Source of the DNA: Planctomycetales bacterium
Lineage (GTDB): Bacteria; Planctomycetota; Planctomycetia; Planctomycetales; Planctomycetaceae
Length of the DNA stretch: 44,743 nucleotides
Reading direction: 5' to 3'
Assembly: GCA_016235885.1 (NCBI GenBank)
Contig: JACRIH010000562.1
Span: 1 to 44,743 of the forward strand
Positions 1 to 9,412 of the stretch are shown piece after piece. Positions within the stretch are counted from its first letter, which is position 1. Each line of letters opens with the position of its first letter. The notes beneath the pieces are model-generated. The model was not told the DNA's origin and ran no database searches. It was given only the letters and a program-made list of their open reading frames with translations. A program made the translations under genes and the position numbers.

Positions 1-1
1 G

Positions 2-3000
2 GCGAGCCGGTTTCTGGCGGAATATCCGTGGGCGGCCGAGGCCGAGTACGTGTGGAGCGGAAAGCACACCGTTTTCGCCGAAGAATTGGAGATGAATGAT
101 CAGACGAGCGAGATCGAATTGCGACCATTCGCGCTAATCATGCGTCGTGGCAAGGAAGCGACCGACGACCCGATCACGGTCGTGTGCGAATCGGCGCGGC
201 TGACGTTCGCCGAGGAATTCGACCGGTCGAACCCCAAGCTTGGTCGCGTGATCGGCGCCGTGCTGTCGGGCGAAGTCCGTGTGCGGGGCGCGAACGGGTT
301 GGCGATCAACACCCGCAACGTGGTCTTCCAAGAATCGTCGCTACGAGTGTGGAGCGACCATCCGCTGACGTTTGCGTCGGGACAGAACCGCGGGTCAGCA
401 CTCGGTCTGGAGATGGAACTCATCCCCCTGCGTGGGACGCACGACGAAGACAAACCGGCGGTCGAGGGCGTTCGAACTGTGCGTCTGCGTCGCAACGTGG
501 ACATGGTCCTGCGCCGCGAAACAAAGCAGGCCAGCGGCCCGCCGCAGGTCGAAAACGCGCACGTGACGAGCGCGGGGAGTTTCGAGTTCAACCTCGAAAC
601 GCTCGTGGCCAGCTTTCAGGATCAGGTGCATGTCGAGCGGTTGACCGCGACGGGATCGCCCGATCACATCACGTGCGATCTGCTGCGGATCGTGTTCGAG
701 CAGGCAGTTGCCGCAATTACTGGCACGACATCCCAACCTGTGAATCAGCCACCCGCCCCGCGTGCAGACGCGCTGATGCCGGATCTCGGATCGCTCGTCT
801 TCCGACGGATGTGGGCGGAGGGAAAGGAGGTCACGCTGACCGCCGAGCAGAGACAGTTCTCGGCGACGATGCGCGATCTCACGTACGACGCACAGACTCG
901 TGTTGTCGTGTTGTCCGATGCCAACGGCGTGAAAGTGTTTCAAGGCCCGAACGAACTTCGCTGTCCCGAGATCGCCTTGGTACATGCCGAATCGGGGGAC
1001 ATCGACAGACTGGTTTGCCGTGGGGCCGGATGGTTGGAAAGCCGGCAGCCCGATTCCGGTCGATTGAACTTCGCCGCGGAATGGACGAAGGAACTGCGGC
1101 GAACACCCGATGCCGAAACGAAACTCGATCTGCTCGAATTCGAAGGGCATGCCAAGCTCCGTCAACCGGGTCGGATGATCCTCTCCGGCGACTTGATCAA
1201 GGCGTGGGTCACGCCAGGCGGCGAGAAATCACTCGCAACCGAATCGTCATCGAATCCGAACGCCGATCCCGTCTCGCAAGTCCGGCTGGAGCGAGTCGTC
1301 GCCCTGAAGAATGTGGAATTCAACAGCCCGCAACTTGCCGGGACCACCGAGCGGTTGGAGATCGCGATCGAGGATGGCGATGTCTCTGTGCGTCCAACGT
1401 CGAAGGTCGTGGTGCCAAAGCTCTCGCGTGATCGATTGATGGTCAGTACCTGGCCGCAGCAGCGCGTCGTGACAGGAAACGCCCCACCGAGCCGACCGCT
1501 GCCGCGAGCTGATTCTTCAACATATTCCACGCTCAATACTCGCCAATCGGCGGTCAGCAGTCAGCGATCCGGCCTCATGCAAGTGCCACCTGATCCGACT
1601 CGCTTGCCCACCAAGCCTGCGGGCCAGCGAACGAGCCGGCCGATGGATTCGCGATCCCGTGCGGTGTCGGTGGCACCGGTTCGCACAGTGACAAAGGATT
1701 CAGGCGATTCCAACCGAGACATTCAGACTGTTGCCAACGAAGTGGCTACCAAACCGTCGCGACGACCTCTTGAAGTTGCCGCTGATGTCATTCGGGTGCG
1801 CGTCGTGCGTGGTCCCGACAGTCGTGGCGAAGACCAGTACGATGTGGCGGAAGTCTGGAACGAGGGGCATGTGTACATCCAGCAGACGCGCGATGACGGA
1901 TCGCCGCCGCTTCAATCGCGCGGCGACAAATTGCACCTGCAAAACATTTCGGAGACCGAACAGATCGTGCGGATCGACGGCAATCCTGCCACGATCGAGG
2001 ACCGTGGACTGCGGATCGAGGGGAAGCAGGTGCATCTCGATCGCGGCAAGAACCTCGCCTGGGTCGAAGGGGCGGGTCGGCTGCGAATACTTGTGAGCAA
2101 ATCGCTCGACGGTCAGCCGGTCCCAGCACCGCAGCCGCTGAATGTTACGTGGCAGGAAAAGATGACCTTCGACGGCGACGTCGCGAAATTCTTCAGCAAT
2201 GTGGTGGCATCGCAGAAGGATGATCGCACTCGCAGCGAGATGAAGTGCCAGGAAATGCACGCGTTCTTTTCGCGGCGGGTTTCGTTCACCGAGGAACAAT
2301 CGGATGCGGGCGAACCGGAAATCCAACGCATCGTGTGCCTCGAAAATGTGGACGTCAAGAACGAGGAGGTCGAGGGGACCAAGCTGATGAGCGTGCGACG
2401 CGGTCACGTTTGGGAATTCACACTGGAGCCGGTCACGGGCGTCACGACGGCGCACGGACCGGGGTATCTCACGGTGTGGTCTCGCGGACGTGGAAACAGC
2501 GCGGGGCTGTCGCCGACTGCCACCGTGCGAGCCAATCAATCCCTCTCGTCCGACAACGCCGAATGGGAATACATTCGGATCGACTTCGCGGGACAAATGG
2601 CCGGCAACTCGCGCGACCAGTTCACCACGTTCCGCGATCGCGTCCGGATCGTGTCCGGCCCCGTCAGTCGCCCCAACGACGTCGTGGATGGCGACGCACT
2701 GCCGCGTCACGGTGGTAAGATGCAATGCAACGTACTCGAAGTCACACAGACTCGACCCACCAGCACCCAACCGGGTTTCATCCAACTCCGTGGCAGTGGG
2801 AATGCTCGGCTGGAGGGACGCTCCGATCGCACCGGGTCAGCGGTGTTCAGTGCGCTGGCCGACAACATCAGCTTCGATCAGTCGAAGGGTCTGTACACGC
2901 TCTGGTCGCAGGGGCGTAACAAAGCCACGATCTGGCGCGAATCACAACTCGGCGGATCGCGCAGCGGAGCTCCGGCACAGCGGATCGAATTCAACCCCGT

Positions 3001-3052
3001 GCTGAACGAACTGCGCGTGGACAAGGGGACGGGATTGTTTGGAGTGGAGTGA
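2..3052 (+). CDS. Large OstA/LptA-like protein (5' end outside window)
   Basis: The frame is open to the left edge, so this is the C-terminal 1016 residues of a longer protein. A GTG at 50 could be an internal codon rather than the start. The sequence holds repeated short beta-strand units of the kind seen in OstA/LptA/LptC proteins, which carry lipopolysaccharide across the periplasm. Examples are the stretches around IDGNPATIEDRGLRIEGKQV (about 1965-2030) and LSGEVRVRGANGLAIN (about 267-312). A Pro/Ser/Arg-rich linker (about 1450-1740) separates two such halves. No transmembrane segment is visible in this part. The next gene is convergent, so operon partners lie to the left. The OstA-like fold is an inference from strand pattern and wording; the role in envelope lipid transport is uncertain. 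Confidence 0.75.
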   Translation, partial: ASRFLAEYPWAAEAEYVWSGKHTVFAEELEMNDQTSEIELRPFALIMRRGKEATDDPITVVCESARLTFAEEFDRSNPKLGRVIGAVLSGEVRVRGANGLAINTRNVVFQESSLRVWSDHPLTFASGQNRGSALGLEMELIPLRGTHDEDKPAVEGVRTVRLRRNVDMVLRRETKQASGPPQVENAHVTSAGSFEFNLETLVASFQDQVHVERLTATGSPDHITCDLLRIVFEQAVAAITGTTSQPVNQPPAPRADALMPDLGSLVFRRMWAEGKEVTLTAEQRQFSATMRDLTYDAQTRVVVLSDANGVKVFQGPNELRCPEIALVHAESGDIDRLVCRGAGWLESRQPDSGRLNFAAEWTKELRRTPDAETKLDLLEFEGHAKLRQPGRMILSGDLIKAWVTPGGEKSLATESSSNPNADPVSQVRLERVVALKNVEFNSPQLAGTTERLEIAIEDGDVSVRPTSKVVVPKLSRDRLMVSTWPQQRVVTGNAPPSRPLPRADSSTYSTLNTRQSAVSSQRSGLMQVPPDPTRLPTKPAGQRTSRPMDSRSRAVSVAPVRTVTKDSGDSNRDIQTVANEVATKPSRRPLEVAADVIRVRVVRGPDSRGEDQYDVAEVWNEGHVYIQQTRDDGSPPLQSRGDKLHLQNISETEQIVRIDGNPATIEDRGLRIEGKQVHLDRGKNLAWVEGAGRLRILVSKSLDGQPVPAPQPLNVTWQEKMTFDGDVAKFFSNVVASQKDDRTRSEMKCQEMHAFFSRRVSFTEEQSDAGEPEIQRIVCLENVDVKNEEVEGTKLMSVRRGHVWEFTLEPVTGVTTAHGPGYLTVWSRGRGNSAGLSPTATVRANQSLSSDNAEWEYIRIDFAGQMAGNSRDQFTTFRDRVRIVSGPVSRPNDVVDGDALPRHGGKMQCNVLEVTQTRPTSTQPGFIQLRGSGNARLEGRSDRTGSAVFSALADNISFDQSKGLYTLWSQGRNKATIWRESQLGGSRSGAPAQRIEFNPVLNELRVDKGTGLFGVE

Positions 3053-3091
3053 CGGGCGAGGTTGGTGGATCGCCGAATCCGTCGTTGTCTC

Positions 3092-3113
3092 GGTCGACGA
3101 TTTACGATCGACC
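3092..3113. terminator. Weak hairpin between convergent genes
   Basis: A 6-bp perfect stem (GGTCGA / TCGACC, 10-nt loop) lies in the 72-nt gap between the OstA-like gene and the convergent membrane-protein gene. There is no clear T-tract. It could end transcription in both directions, but the stem is short. Confidence 0.2.
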
Positions 3114-3124
3114 ATCCACGATTC

Positions 3125-4924
3125 TCATCGCTGACCATCCAGTCCTCGCGGCGTTTGGCTCACCAGTTCGTAGACATCCAATCCCGCCTGATCGTCGCCC
3201 AGGAGCCATTCGAGCTGGCCAAGGTAGGCCGGCGTGTTTTTGAACATCTCGCGAGTCATCCACGTTCGATCGACGACGCAGTAACGAACGCCGTGTTGAC
3301 GCAGCAGTTCCAGCCCGTGCAAGTGGCCTGGGAGTTGGTTGAGTTCTCGTTTGAGTTCCAAAAACGACTCTGGAAAGTACCCCGAATAGCCGTTGACGAT
3401 CGGCCGGTGATGCCACAGTTGCCAATACATGGCGACGGTCGTGGGCTGGTAATGATCGGCCATCGTTCCCTGTGGGAACGGCAGGTGCGCAAGCACGGTG
3501 TCTGGCGGCGTGCCATTTTTCACCCAGTTGATCCAGGCGAAATTGCGTTCGAGGCTCGGCATCTCGAAGAGTTTTTGAGTCGGGGGTCGGACCTCGGCCA
3601 CGGCGATGGTTCCGCACACAGCGACGAAGAGCACCCGCAGCGCAGGGCGACATGCCACGCCAAATATCAACCGCGGATTGCGCTTGGCTGGCGGCTCCTC
3701 ATGTGGCATAGCGTTGCGACGCCGACCAAATGTGAGCAGGGAGTGCAACCCGATCGCCGCCAAGAACGCGACCAGCAGTTGAGCGATGACCGCGTAACGG
3801 AAGACGTTTCGCACATGGGCATATCCAGGGACGTATTCGCGCAGCCAGTCGTACGGCACCCAGCCGCTGATTTCCAATTTGGGCCCCATCGACAGGTCCA
3901 CGCTAAGCAACAGCATCACGGCGCACAGCACGGTGATGCCTCGACGGCGGCGATGCCACAATCCGGTCGCCAGACCGATCAGTGCCAGGCAAACTTTGAC
4001 CGTACCGGGAGAGAGCATCCAGAACTTTCCATTGCCTTCGCGGAGATCGTGAGAAGGGAAAAGCTCGGGCCACGGCGTCGCGGTGTAATAGCTCAGTTCG
4101 GCGGACAGATTGTCCACCTGCTGACGTCCCCGCATGAAATCGTGCTCCCGTGCCATGCGACGTTGCACAGAGACCTCGGGCCAGACGAGGACCAGCGCTA
4201 CGGCCGCGCCCGACAGCAGCCCAACCCACATTCGCCAGCAGAATGCCTTGTGCAGCAGGATCAACCAGCCACACAGAATCAGCAGGACTCCGAGAAACAA
4301 TCCGTAATGGGTACACAGCAGGTAGGTGACAGCGCTCGCCAAGCCGATAAGCAATCCCCGACGAATCGACGGTCGCTGCGAAAAGGCCAGCAGCGCGTGC
4401 AACGTCCAGACAATTCCGCAAAGTGGTACCAACTGGATCACTCCCAGTTGCCAATGCACGAACGGCAGCATTTCGACCATCGCTCCACCCAACAGCGATG
4501 GCAGCCAGCGCAGTCGAAGCCACCGCAACAATCGGCAGGTCGTCCAACCGTTGAGTGTGAGGGAGATCAACAAGACCGCGTTGTAGGCACTGGCCGGAGT
4601 GGTCATCCACCAAACGGGCGCGGCGACCATCCCCGAGATGGCCAGCGGCTCAGAGAAGGCAAACGCGTCCGGGGTGGGATGAAAAATGGGGGCATCCCAA
4701 TAGCCGAAACCGCTGTGACCCAGACGGTCCACGTTCCACCCGATCGTCCACAAATTGAACAGCGGGACGGTCGCGCAAGACTCCGTACCGAGCGGCAAAC
4801 TCGTGTGGAAATGTCCAATCAGGGGCCAGGTTGCCGCCATACCGAGCATCAAAAACAATGCGGCTTCCGCAAGTTTCGGCCAAAGTCGCAGTTGGGCAAC
4901 GACGTATTTCCCTACGGTAATCAA
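3125..4924 (-). CDS. Polytopic membrane protein, GT-C glycosyltransferase-like
   Basis: The protein has 599 residues, with roughly a dozen hydrophobic segments over residues 1-430 and a soluble C-terminal part. The first loop after TM1 ([20 protein letters not shown]) and the late motif [11 protein letters not shown] resemble uncharacterised planctomycete and other bacterial membrane proteins related to GT-C glycosyltransferases, which use polyprenyl-phosphate sugars. I see no diagnostic catalytic motif, so the enzyme role is inference. The start is TTG, chosen because a strong ribosome-binding site (GGAGGTGA) lies 6-7 nt upstream and no ATG or GTG lies before the first membrane segment. It is transcribed divergently from the DUF1559 gene and convergently with the OstA-like gene. 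Confidence 0.8.
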   Translation of the reverse strand: MITVGKYVVAQLRLWPKLAEAALFLMLGMAATWPLIGHFHTSLPLGTESCATVPLFNLWTIGWNVDRLGHSGFGYWDAPIFHPTPDAFAFSEPLAISGMVAAPVWWMTTPASAYNAVLLISLTLNGWTTCRLLRWLRLRWLPSLLGGAMVEMLPFVHWQLGVIQLVPLCGIVWTLHALLAFSQRPSIRRGLLIGLASAVTYLLCTHYGLFLGVLLILCGWLILLHKAFCWRMWVGLLSGAAVALVLVWPEVSVQRRMAREHDFMRGRQQVDNLSAELSYYTATPWPELFPSHDLREGNGKFWMLSPGTVKVCLALIGLATGLWHRRRRGITVLCAVMLLLSVDLSMGPKLEISGWVPYDWLREYVPGYAHVRNVFRYAVIAQLLVAFLAAIGLHSLLTFGRRRNAMPHEEPPAKRNPRLIFGVACRPALRVLFVAVCGTIAVAEVRPPTQKLFEMPSLERNFAWINWVKNGTPPDTVLAHLPFPQGTMADHYQPTTVAMYWQLWHHRPIVNGYSGYFPESFLELKRELNQLPGHLHGLELLRQHGVRYCVVDRTWMTREMFKNTPAYLGQLEWLLGDDQAGLDVYELVSQTPRGLDGQR

Positions 4925-5186
4925 CAGCAGTCACCTCCGGCTGATTCTCGCTGTTCACGCACTGCGGCACCTTCATTTTCGGCGGCGCAATGGGTCGTTT
5001 GGCAGGGCTTGGGTGACCGTGGTGTTTCCGGTTTTTCGACACAACAACTTGTCAAACGAGCAGGGGCATCTTAGTCTATCTTTCGAGTTGAGTCCTCTTT
5101 CGAATCCTGTCTTGGTCATTCCTTGGGCATCTTGCATTCTGTGGCATTTCGTCTTTTCCAATTTTACATTTTCAACGGGGAGAATC
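4925..5186. promoter_or_regulatory. Divergent intergenic region
   Basis: This 262-nt gap separates the membrane-protein gene (minus) from the DUF1559 gene (plus), so it must hold promoters for both. The last 100 nt before the DUF1559 start are noticeably AT-richer than the surroundings. No convincing -35/-10 pair stands out. The DUF1559 ribosome-binding site is GGGGAGA at 5177-5183. Confidence 0.4.
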
Positions 5187-6260
5187 ATGTTACACACGAG
5201 AAAGCGTGGTTTCACGCTGATTGAATTGCTGGTGGTGATTGCCATCATTGCCGTCCTCATTGCACTTCTGCTACCAGCCGTTCAGCAGGCTCGGGAAGCG
5301 GCTCGTCGAACGCAGTGCAAGAACAATTTGAAGCAACTTGGCGTGGCACTGCACAACTACCACGACCAATTCAAATTGTTTCCCGCCCGCCAAAACGGAG
5401 GTGGATGCGAAGGGGCATCAAACAATGGGACACCCCGCAGCCGTTGGGCCGCACATGTGCTCCTTCTCCCGAACATGGACGGACAAGCGCTGTATGACGA
5501 CTGTGTCCGGCTGATTGACCCGACGGGGACCGGATCGACCACGAACGCTGTTCCTTGGGCCAGCACGAAGGAATGGCTGACGGTCCTGCCCACTCTGTCG
5601 TGCCCGTCGGATCCCAAAGGGGCACCGCCGGCCGGAGCCCAACGGGGATTGACCAACTTTGTCTACAGCGGTGGCGATGACACGATCAACAGCAGCACGG
5701 GAAACTGTCCAACTCCTACAATCCGCGACACTCGCGGACTGTTTGGTGTTTGGGCGTGCAAGTCGATGACGGATATCTTGGACGGATCGAGCAACACAAT
5801 CGCGGTGTCAGAACGAGTGCGGCCGGTTGGGACAACTGAAGTTGGGATGGTTGCCACAGTGAACGTGAACAATCCCGCGACTTGTCGAGCTTCGATGAGT
5901 AACAATGGCACATTCACCGCGGCAACCTATACGGGGGACACGTCACCCGGATTTCGCTGGGGTGATGGGGCAGGCTATTTTGCAGGCTTCAACACCATCC
6001 TGCCGCCGAATTCCGCCTCGTGTTTTAGCACTGGTACGAACACGCATTGGGGTCCCGGCTTCTACACAGCCAGCAGCCGACACGTGGGCGGGGCCCAAGC
6101 CCTAATGGCGGATGGTGCCGTGCGATTCATCAGTCAAAACATTGAAAGTGGCAACCAAGCGGCAACGCCACCCGCTGCGAATGCCAGCGGGAAAAGCCCC
6201 TACGGAGTTTGGGGAGCGCTCGGCACTTGTCGCAGTGCGGAGATTCTCCAGAACTTCTAA
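5187..6260 (+). CDS. DUF1559 domain protein with type IV pilin-like N-terminus
   Basis: The product has 357 residues. The N-terminus is a class III (prepilin) signal: basic residues, G8, then FTLIE (residues 9-13) and a hydrophobic helix to about residue 30. A prepilin peptidase would cleave after G8. The SBP_bac_10/DUF1559 domain follows, with the usual [18 protein letters not shown] segment. Near the end is the H-X9-DG motif (H299, D309-G310) that names this family. These proteins are expanded into tens of copies in planctomycetes, and their role, probably at the cell surface or in pseudopili, is not settled. The ATG at 5187 has a good GGGGAGA site upstream; in-frame codons further upstream are not coding-like. 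The transthyretin-like lipoprotein gene follows, a common pairing in this phylum. Confidence 0.95.
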   Translation: MLHTRKRGFTLIELLVVIAIIAVLIALLLPAVQQAREAARRTQCKNNLKQLGVALHNYHDQFKLFPARQNGGGCEGASNNGTPRSRWAAHVLLLPNMDGQALYDDCVRLIDPTGTGSTTNAVPWASTKEWLTVLPTLSCPSDPKGAPPAGAQRGLTNFVYSGGDDTINSSTGNCPTPTIRDTRGLFGVWACKSMTDILDGSSNTIAVSERVRPVGTTEVGMVATVNVNNPATCRASMSNNGTFTAATYTGDTSPGFRWGDGAGYFAGFNTILPPNSASCFSTGTNTHWGPGFYTASSRHVGGAQALMADGAVRFISQNIESGNQAATPPAANASGKSPYGVWGALGTCRSAEILQNF

Positions 6261-6308
6261 AAGTGACTCATCAAGGTCCGCTTGAGTCGCGAGAAGAAAC
6301 CAACCCAA

Positions 6309-6348
6309 AAGCTTGCAGGTTGCATCAGAACACGCAACCAGCAAGCTT
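6309..6348 (+). terminator. Terminator-like or attenuator hairpin after DUF1559 gene
   Basis: A 15-bp stem with one mismatch and a 10-nt loop (left arm 6309-6323, right arm 6334-6348, outer bases AAGCTTGC / GCAAGCTT) is followed by a poor T-rich run (TGTTTCCCTT). It lies 48 nt after the DUF1559 stop and 30 nt before the lipoprotein start. It may end most transcripts and lower expression of the second gene. Confidence 0.5.
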
Positions 6349-6378
6349 GTTTCCCTTGCTCAATCCGGAGAATCTGCC

Positions 6379-6852
6379 GTGCGTTTTGTCTTCAAAACTT
6401 TTGTGTGTCTATCCTGCGGACTATCAATTCTTGGCAGCGGTTGTGGGAAGACTCCCGACCAGTGGGAGGCCAAGCGGCCCAAGGTGGTGCCTGCAAGTGG
6501 AATTGTAAAGTACAGTGGCGAACCCGTCGCGGGGGCGACGGTGGTGTTCAGTCCGGTAAATGCCGAAGGGATCGCAGCCTCAGCGATCACAGATTCTTCC
6601 GGACGCTTCGAGTTGATTGCCTTCCCTCCGAACAAGGGGGCGGTCCCCGGCCAATACAAAGTCTCTGTGACGAAGATCGAAATGCCGGCGGTTCCCAAGG
6701 GGGCCAAAGGAGCGGAGGCAGCACACGACGAGACTCCCTCCGGACCGCCCAAGTACTTGGTTCCCGAAAAGTTCGGCGACCCCGAAACCTCTGGTTTATC
6801 CGCGGATATTCCTCCCGAGGGGAAAAAAGACTTCGATGTCACGATCAACTGA
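6379..6852 (+). CDS. Carboxypeptidase-regulatory/transthyretin-like lipoprotein
   Basis: The product has 157 residues. I chose the GTG at 6379 because CCGGAG lies 8 nt upstream and the result is a clean lipoprotein signal: MRFVFK, a hydrophobic core, then LGSGC with C22 as the lipidated cysteine. A TTG 66 nt upstream lies inside the hairpin and is unlikely. The mature part starts with a short linker, followed by a beta-sandwich of the carboxypeptidase regulatory type: VPASGIVKYSGEPVAGATVV, then a DSSGRFEL turn and GQYKVSVTK. Small lipoproteins of this type often follow DUF1559 genes in planctomycetes. Function is unknown; surface anchoring is likely. Confidence 0.88.
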   Translation: MRFVFKTFVCLSCGLSILGSGCGKTPDQWEAKRPKVVPASGIVKYSGEPVAGATVVFSPVNAEGIAASAITDSSGRFELIAFPPNKGAVPGQYKVSVTKIEMPAVPKGAKGAEAAHDETPSGPPKYLVPEKFGDPETSGLSADIPPEGKKDFDVTIN

Positions 6853-6953
6853 TCATCCGCATCTGCCCAGCTCAACGGGTGAGTTCGCTTTAATATCACC
6901 AACTGATGAAGGCAGAGCTTCACGAAATCGTTCGACGTGGGATCCCAAAACGG

Positions 6954-6992
6954 CTGCGACTCCGCATCAGTCAGGCTGATGTGGAGCCGCAG
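6954..6992. terminator. Hairpin between convergent genes, candidate bidirectional terminator
   Basis: Two 17-nt arms (6954-6970 and 6976-6992) pair with one mismatch and one G-U pair around a 5-nt loop. It lies in the 231-nt gap between the lipoprotein gene and the convergent aldolase gene. There is no T-tract on either side, so factor-independent termination is uncertain. The rest of the gap shows nothing recognisable. Confidence 0.4.
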
Positions 6993-7083
6993 GAAGTTGC
7001 AGGGCAGACCCAATGATTCTCGATTCTCAATCCGAAACCGTCTGAGACGAGTTCGCTCGGCTGTCGTGCCACGATCGAAATCG

Positions 7084-8121
7084 TTACCGATACTTGGTCA
7101 CCATCTCACTCAGCGGCAAACAGCGAATCTTGCTCGCTTGGCCTGCCTGACCGAACTGGGTCATCCGTTCCTTGCAGACCGCCTGCATGGCGGCCCGAGC
7201 GGGCGTCAGGTATTCGCGTGGATCGAATTTCTCGGGACTCTCGGCAAGCACTTTGCGAATGGCACCAGTGATCGCCAACCGCAGGTCGGTATCGACGTTG
7301 ATCTTTCGCACACCGTTCTTGATCCCGAGTTGGATCTCTTCGACGGGCACTCCCCAAGTCGGTTTGATCTTGCCGCCGTACTTGTTGATGATGTCCTGCA
7401 AATCCTGCGGCACGGAACTGGAACCGTGCATGACGAGGTGCGTGTTCGGCAGTTTTTTGTGGATGGCGATAATCCGGTCCATTGCCAACACACCGCCGTC
7501 TGGCTTGCGTGTGAATTTGTACGCTCCGTGGCTGGTGCCGATCGCGACGGCTAGGGCATCGACCTTCGTCTTGGCCACGAAATCCACGGCCTCATCCGGA
7601 TCAGTCAGCAACTGACTGTGATCGAGCTTCCCTTCAGCACCGTGTCCGTCCTCCTTGTCTCCCATGCCGGTCTCCAAGCTGCCGAGGCAACCCAACTCGC
7701 CTTCAACACTGACACCTCGGGCGTGAGCCATCTGGCACACCTCGGCAGTCACCCGCACGTTGTAATCGTAGTCGGCCGGTGTCTTGCCGTCGTCCGCCAG
7801 CGACCCGTCCATCATCACGCTCGTGAAGCCGATTTCCATCGCACTCTGGCACGTCGCGGGATTGTTGCCGTGGTCCTGATGCAGACAAATGGGTATCTGC
7901 GGGTACAGTTCGACGGCCGCTTGCATGAGGTGAAACAGGAACCGGTCATTCGTATATTTTCTCGCCCCACGGCTGGCCTGGACGATGACCGGAGCATTGA
8001 TTTCCTTCGCGGCCTCCAGGATGGCCTGAATCTGTTCCATATTGTTGACGTTGAACGCCGCCACCCCGTAGCCGTTTTCTGCGGCGTGGTCACAGAGTTG
8101 GCGCATCGAAATCATCGGCAT
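7084..8121 (-). CDS. fba: Class II fructose-1,6-bisphosphate aldolase
   Basis: The product has 345 residues. It catalyses the reversible, zinc-dependent cleavage of fructose 1,6-bisphosphate to dihydroxyacetone phosphate and glyceraldehyde 3-phosphate in glycolysis and gluconeogenesis. Class II signatures are clear: HQDHG (81-85, catalytic D83 and zinc ligand H84), SVEGELG (138-144), GTSHGAYKF with zinc ligand H198, MHGSSSVP with zinc ligand H232, and KINVDTDLR. The length and wording fit the Calvin-cycle (CbbA-like) subtype. The ATG at 8121 has a strong GAGGAG about 10 nt upstream; an upstream in-frame extension of 26 codons lacks homology. The gene lies 81 nt after the lipoprotein gene on the same strand and may be co-transcribed. 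Confidence 0.97.
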   Translation of the reverse strand: MPMISMRQLCDHAAENGYGVAAFNVNNMEQIQAILEAAKEINAPVIVQASRGARKYTNDRFLFHLMQAAVELYPQIPICLHQDHGNNPATCQSAMEIGFTSVMMDGSLADDGKTPADYDYNVRVTAEVCQMAHARGVSVEGELGCLGSLETGMGDKEDGHGAEGKLDHSQLLTDPDEAVDFVAKTKVDALAVAIGTSHGAYKFTRKPDGGVLAMDRIIAIHKKLPNTHLVMHGSSSVPQDLQDIINKYGGKIKPTWGVPVEEIQLGIKNGVRKINVDTDLRLAITGAIRKVLAESPEKFDPREYLTPARAAMQAVCKERMTQFGQAGQASKIRCLPLSEMVTKYR

Positions 8122-8202
8122 CGACAAACACTCCTCAAAAAACGGCGGCGGGGGAGAGCCGACATTGGCTGAGACCGCTCGCACCGCGAGACAATTCACA
8201 AA

Positions 8203-9048
8203 TCAAAAACCGCCGCCCTTGGCGCCTTTTGAACTATTGATCGTGGTCGCCGGAACACCAATCTTGTCCCCCGCGACGGTCAATGTCTCCAGGCAGAGCG
8301 GAATACGTTTGAGCAACAAATCTTGATGCTCGGCCACGTCGGAATACACGAACAGGACAGTGACCTGCACGTCTCCCTGCGTGAACAAATAACAGGCGAA
8401 ACTCCGTTTCGCACGGTCGTTAGACACATCAGTTTCGAGTGTGATCGAATCGTAGGTCACCTGTGCCACGAACGATGCCCGATTCGGGGGATACTGTTCA
8501 CTCACGAAGTTGATGTTACTCTTATCATCGCGTGGCAACTTGGCCTCCAGCGTGGACGCCAGATCGGACAGCGTTCGGTCGTGAAACTTCAGGGCCTTGT
8601 CCCGCAACTCGGGGTTGGTTCCCATTTCCTGATTACTCAGAACGTAGAGGTAACTGGTCTGTTTGGACTTGTCCGCTCCTTCGAGATTACCCGGTTCCCA
8701 CTTCCACGCGGAGACCAGCCCCGGCAGATCAAGGTTCACGTAGTTGGGCTGTCGTTCGTCGAGAACGGTTTGCTCGGGCGCATCACGCGCGGCGGGCGGT
8801 TGAGCAGCATCAGCGGCAGGATCGGATTTTTGCGGCGCGGGAATCAAGGCAAAGCCGACCGGCGGCCGCAGGGTGATCTCCGTTCCCTTCCACTCGCTCG
8901 ACAAATTCTCGTTGAGCTGTCCAAGGTGCGCGTAATATCGCTTGGTATTCTCGAGCCGCTGTTCGTAAACGGCCTGCCCACACCCCGCCACAGTCAGCCC
9001 GAAAAGGGCTGCGGCGAGGATTGTGCATGAGGGACGGTGGGCAATCAC
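8203..9048 (-). CDS. Hypothetical lipoprotein
   Basis: The product has 281 residues if it starts at the GTG at 9048. That start gives a compact lipoprotein signal (MIAHRPSC, hydrophobic core, LTVAGC with C23). A longer frame from a TTG at 9138 is possible but puts 30 non-hydrophobic residues before the signal. After the signal comes a basic/aromatic region (YEQRLENTKRYYAHLGQLNE), then an Ala/Pro-rich stretch and a beta-rich C-terminal domain. I recognise no domain or catalytic motif. The ribosome-binding site is weak. It precedes the aldolase gene on the same strand, but the functions look unrelated. Confidence 0.75.
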   Translation of the reverse strand: MIAHRPSCTILAAALFGLTVAGCGQAVYEQRLENTKRYYAHLGQLNENLSSEWKGTEITLRPPVGFALIPAPQKSDPAADAAQPPAARDAPEQTVLDERQPNYVNLDLPGLVSAWKWEPGNLEGADKSKQTSYLYVLSNQEMGTNPELRDKALKFHDRTLSDLASTLEAKLPRDDKSNINFVSEQYPPNRASFVAQVTYDSITLETDVSNDRAKRSFACYLFTQGDVQVTVLFVYSDVAEHQDLLLKRIPLCLETLTVAGDKIGVPATTINSSKGAKGGGF

Positions 9049-9412
9049 GGATGAAATCAGCTCGGCGAATGGTCGGTCACCGCTGGGTGTGCGGAACCGA
9101 GGAAAAACAACAACCTGCGTGGCTTCTGAACAAGCCAAGCAACCGACTCAACTCCGCGAGTATACAGTCAGCGCTCACGAGTGAATACCGACACGAGGAG
9201 CACGGTTCCGAGATGCTTATTCTCTGACGGTTGATCAATGAAAAGCGTCCTCACGTTCAAAGAATCTAAAACAGAAGCGAACGAAGACAACAAAGAAACT
9301 CTTTTCTCTCCGTCTTCGTTGCCTTCGTTCGCTGCTGTTCAAATTCTTTGTTCGGATGCGTCCAGACAAATCCCCGATCATGCACGATTGACTCGTGTGT
9401 CGCCCGGAGAAT
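9049..9412. other. 364-nt gap between lipoprotein and DUF4340 genes
   Basis: No coding signal is convincing here. The region holds an imperfect inverted repeat (9258-9350, listed separately) and, nearer 9048, the presumed promoter of the lipoprotein-aldolase pair, for which I see no clear -35/-10 pair. Confidence 0.5.
9258..9350. repeat. Imperfect inverted repeat, arms about 37 nt
   Basis: The left arm 9258-9295 and right arm 9314-9350 are reverse complements with several mismatches and one indel. The shared core is AGCGAACGAAG / CTTCGTTCGCT. The loop is only 18 nt. It lies 60 nt past the DUF4340 stop (minus strand). The look is that of a dispersed extragenic hairpin element; no transposase is present. 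It may also help end the ABC operon transcript. Confidence 0.75.

Noticed and set aside
184-1431. A 415-codon plus-strand frame overlapping the OstA-like gene
   Set aside because: It is Arg-rich with no domain and lies wholly within a better coding frame.
3062-5074. A 670-codon plus-strand frame opposite the GT-C-like membrane protein
   Set aside because: The product is Gln/Arg/His-rich without a domain, while the minus strand encodes a clear multi-helix protein with a strong ribosome-binding site.
4755-5186. N-terminal extension of the DUF1559 gene
   Set aside because: The extension is antisense to the neighbouring gene's start and would bury the prepilin signal; ATG 5187 has a good ribosome-binding site.
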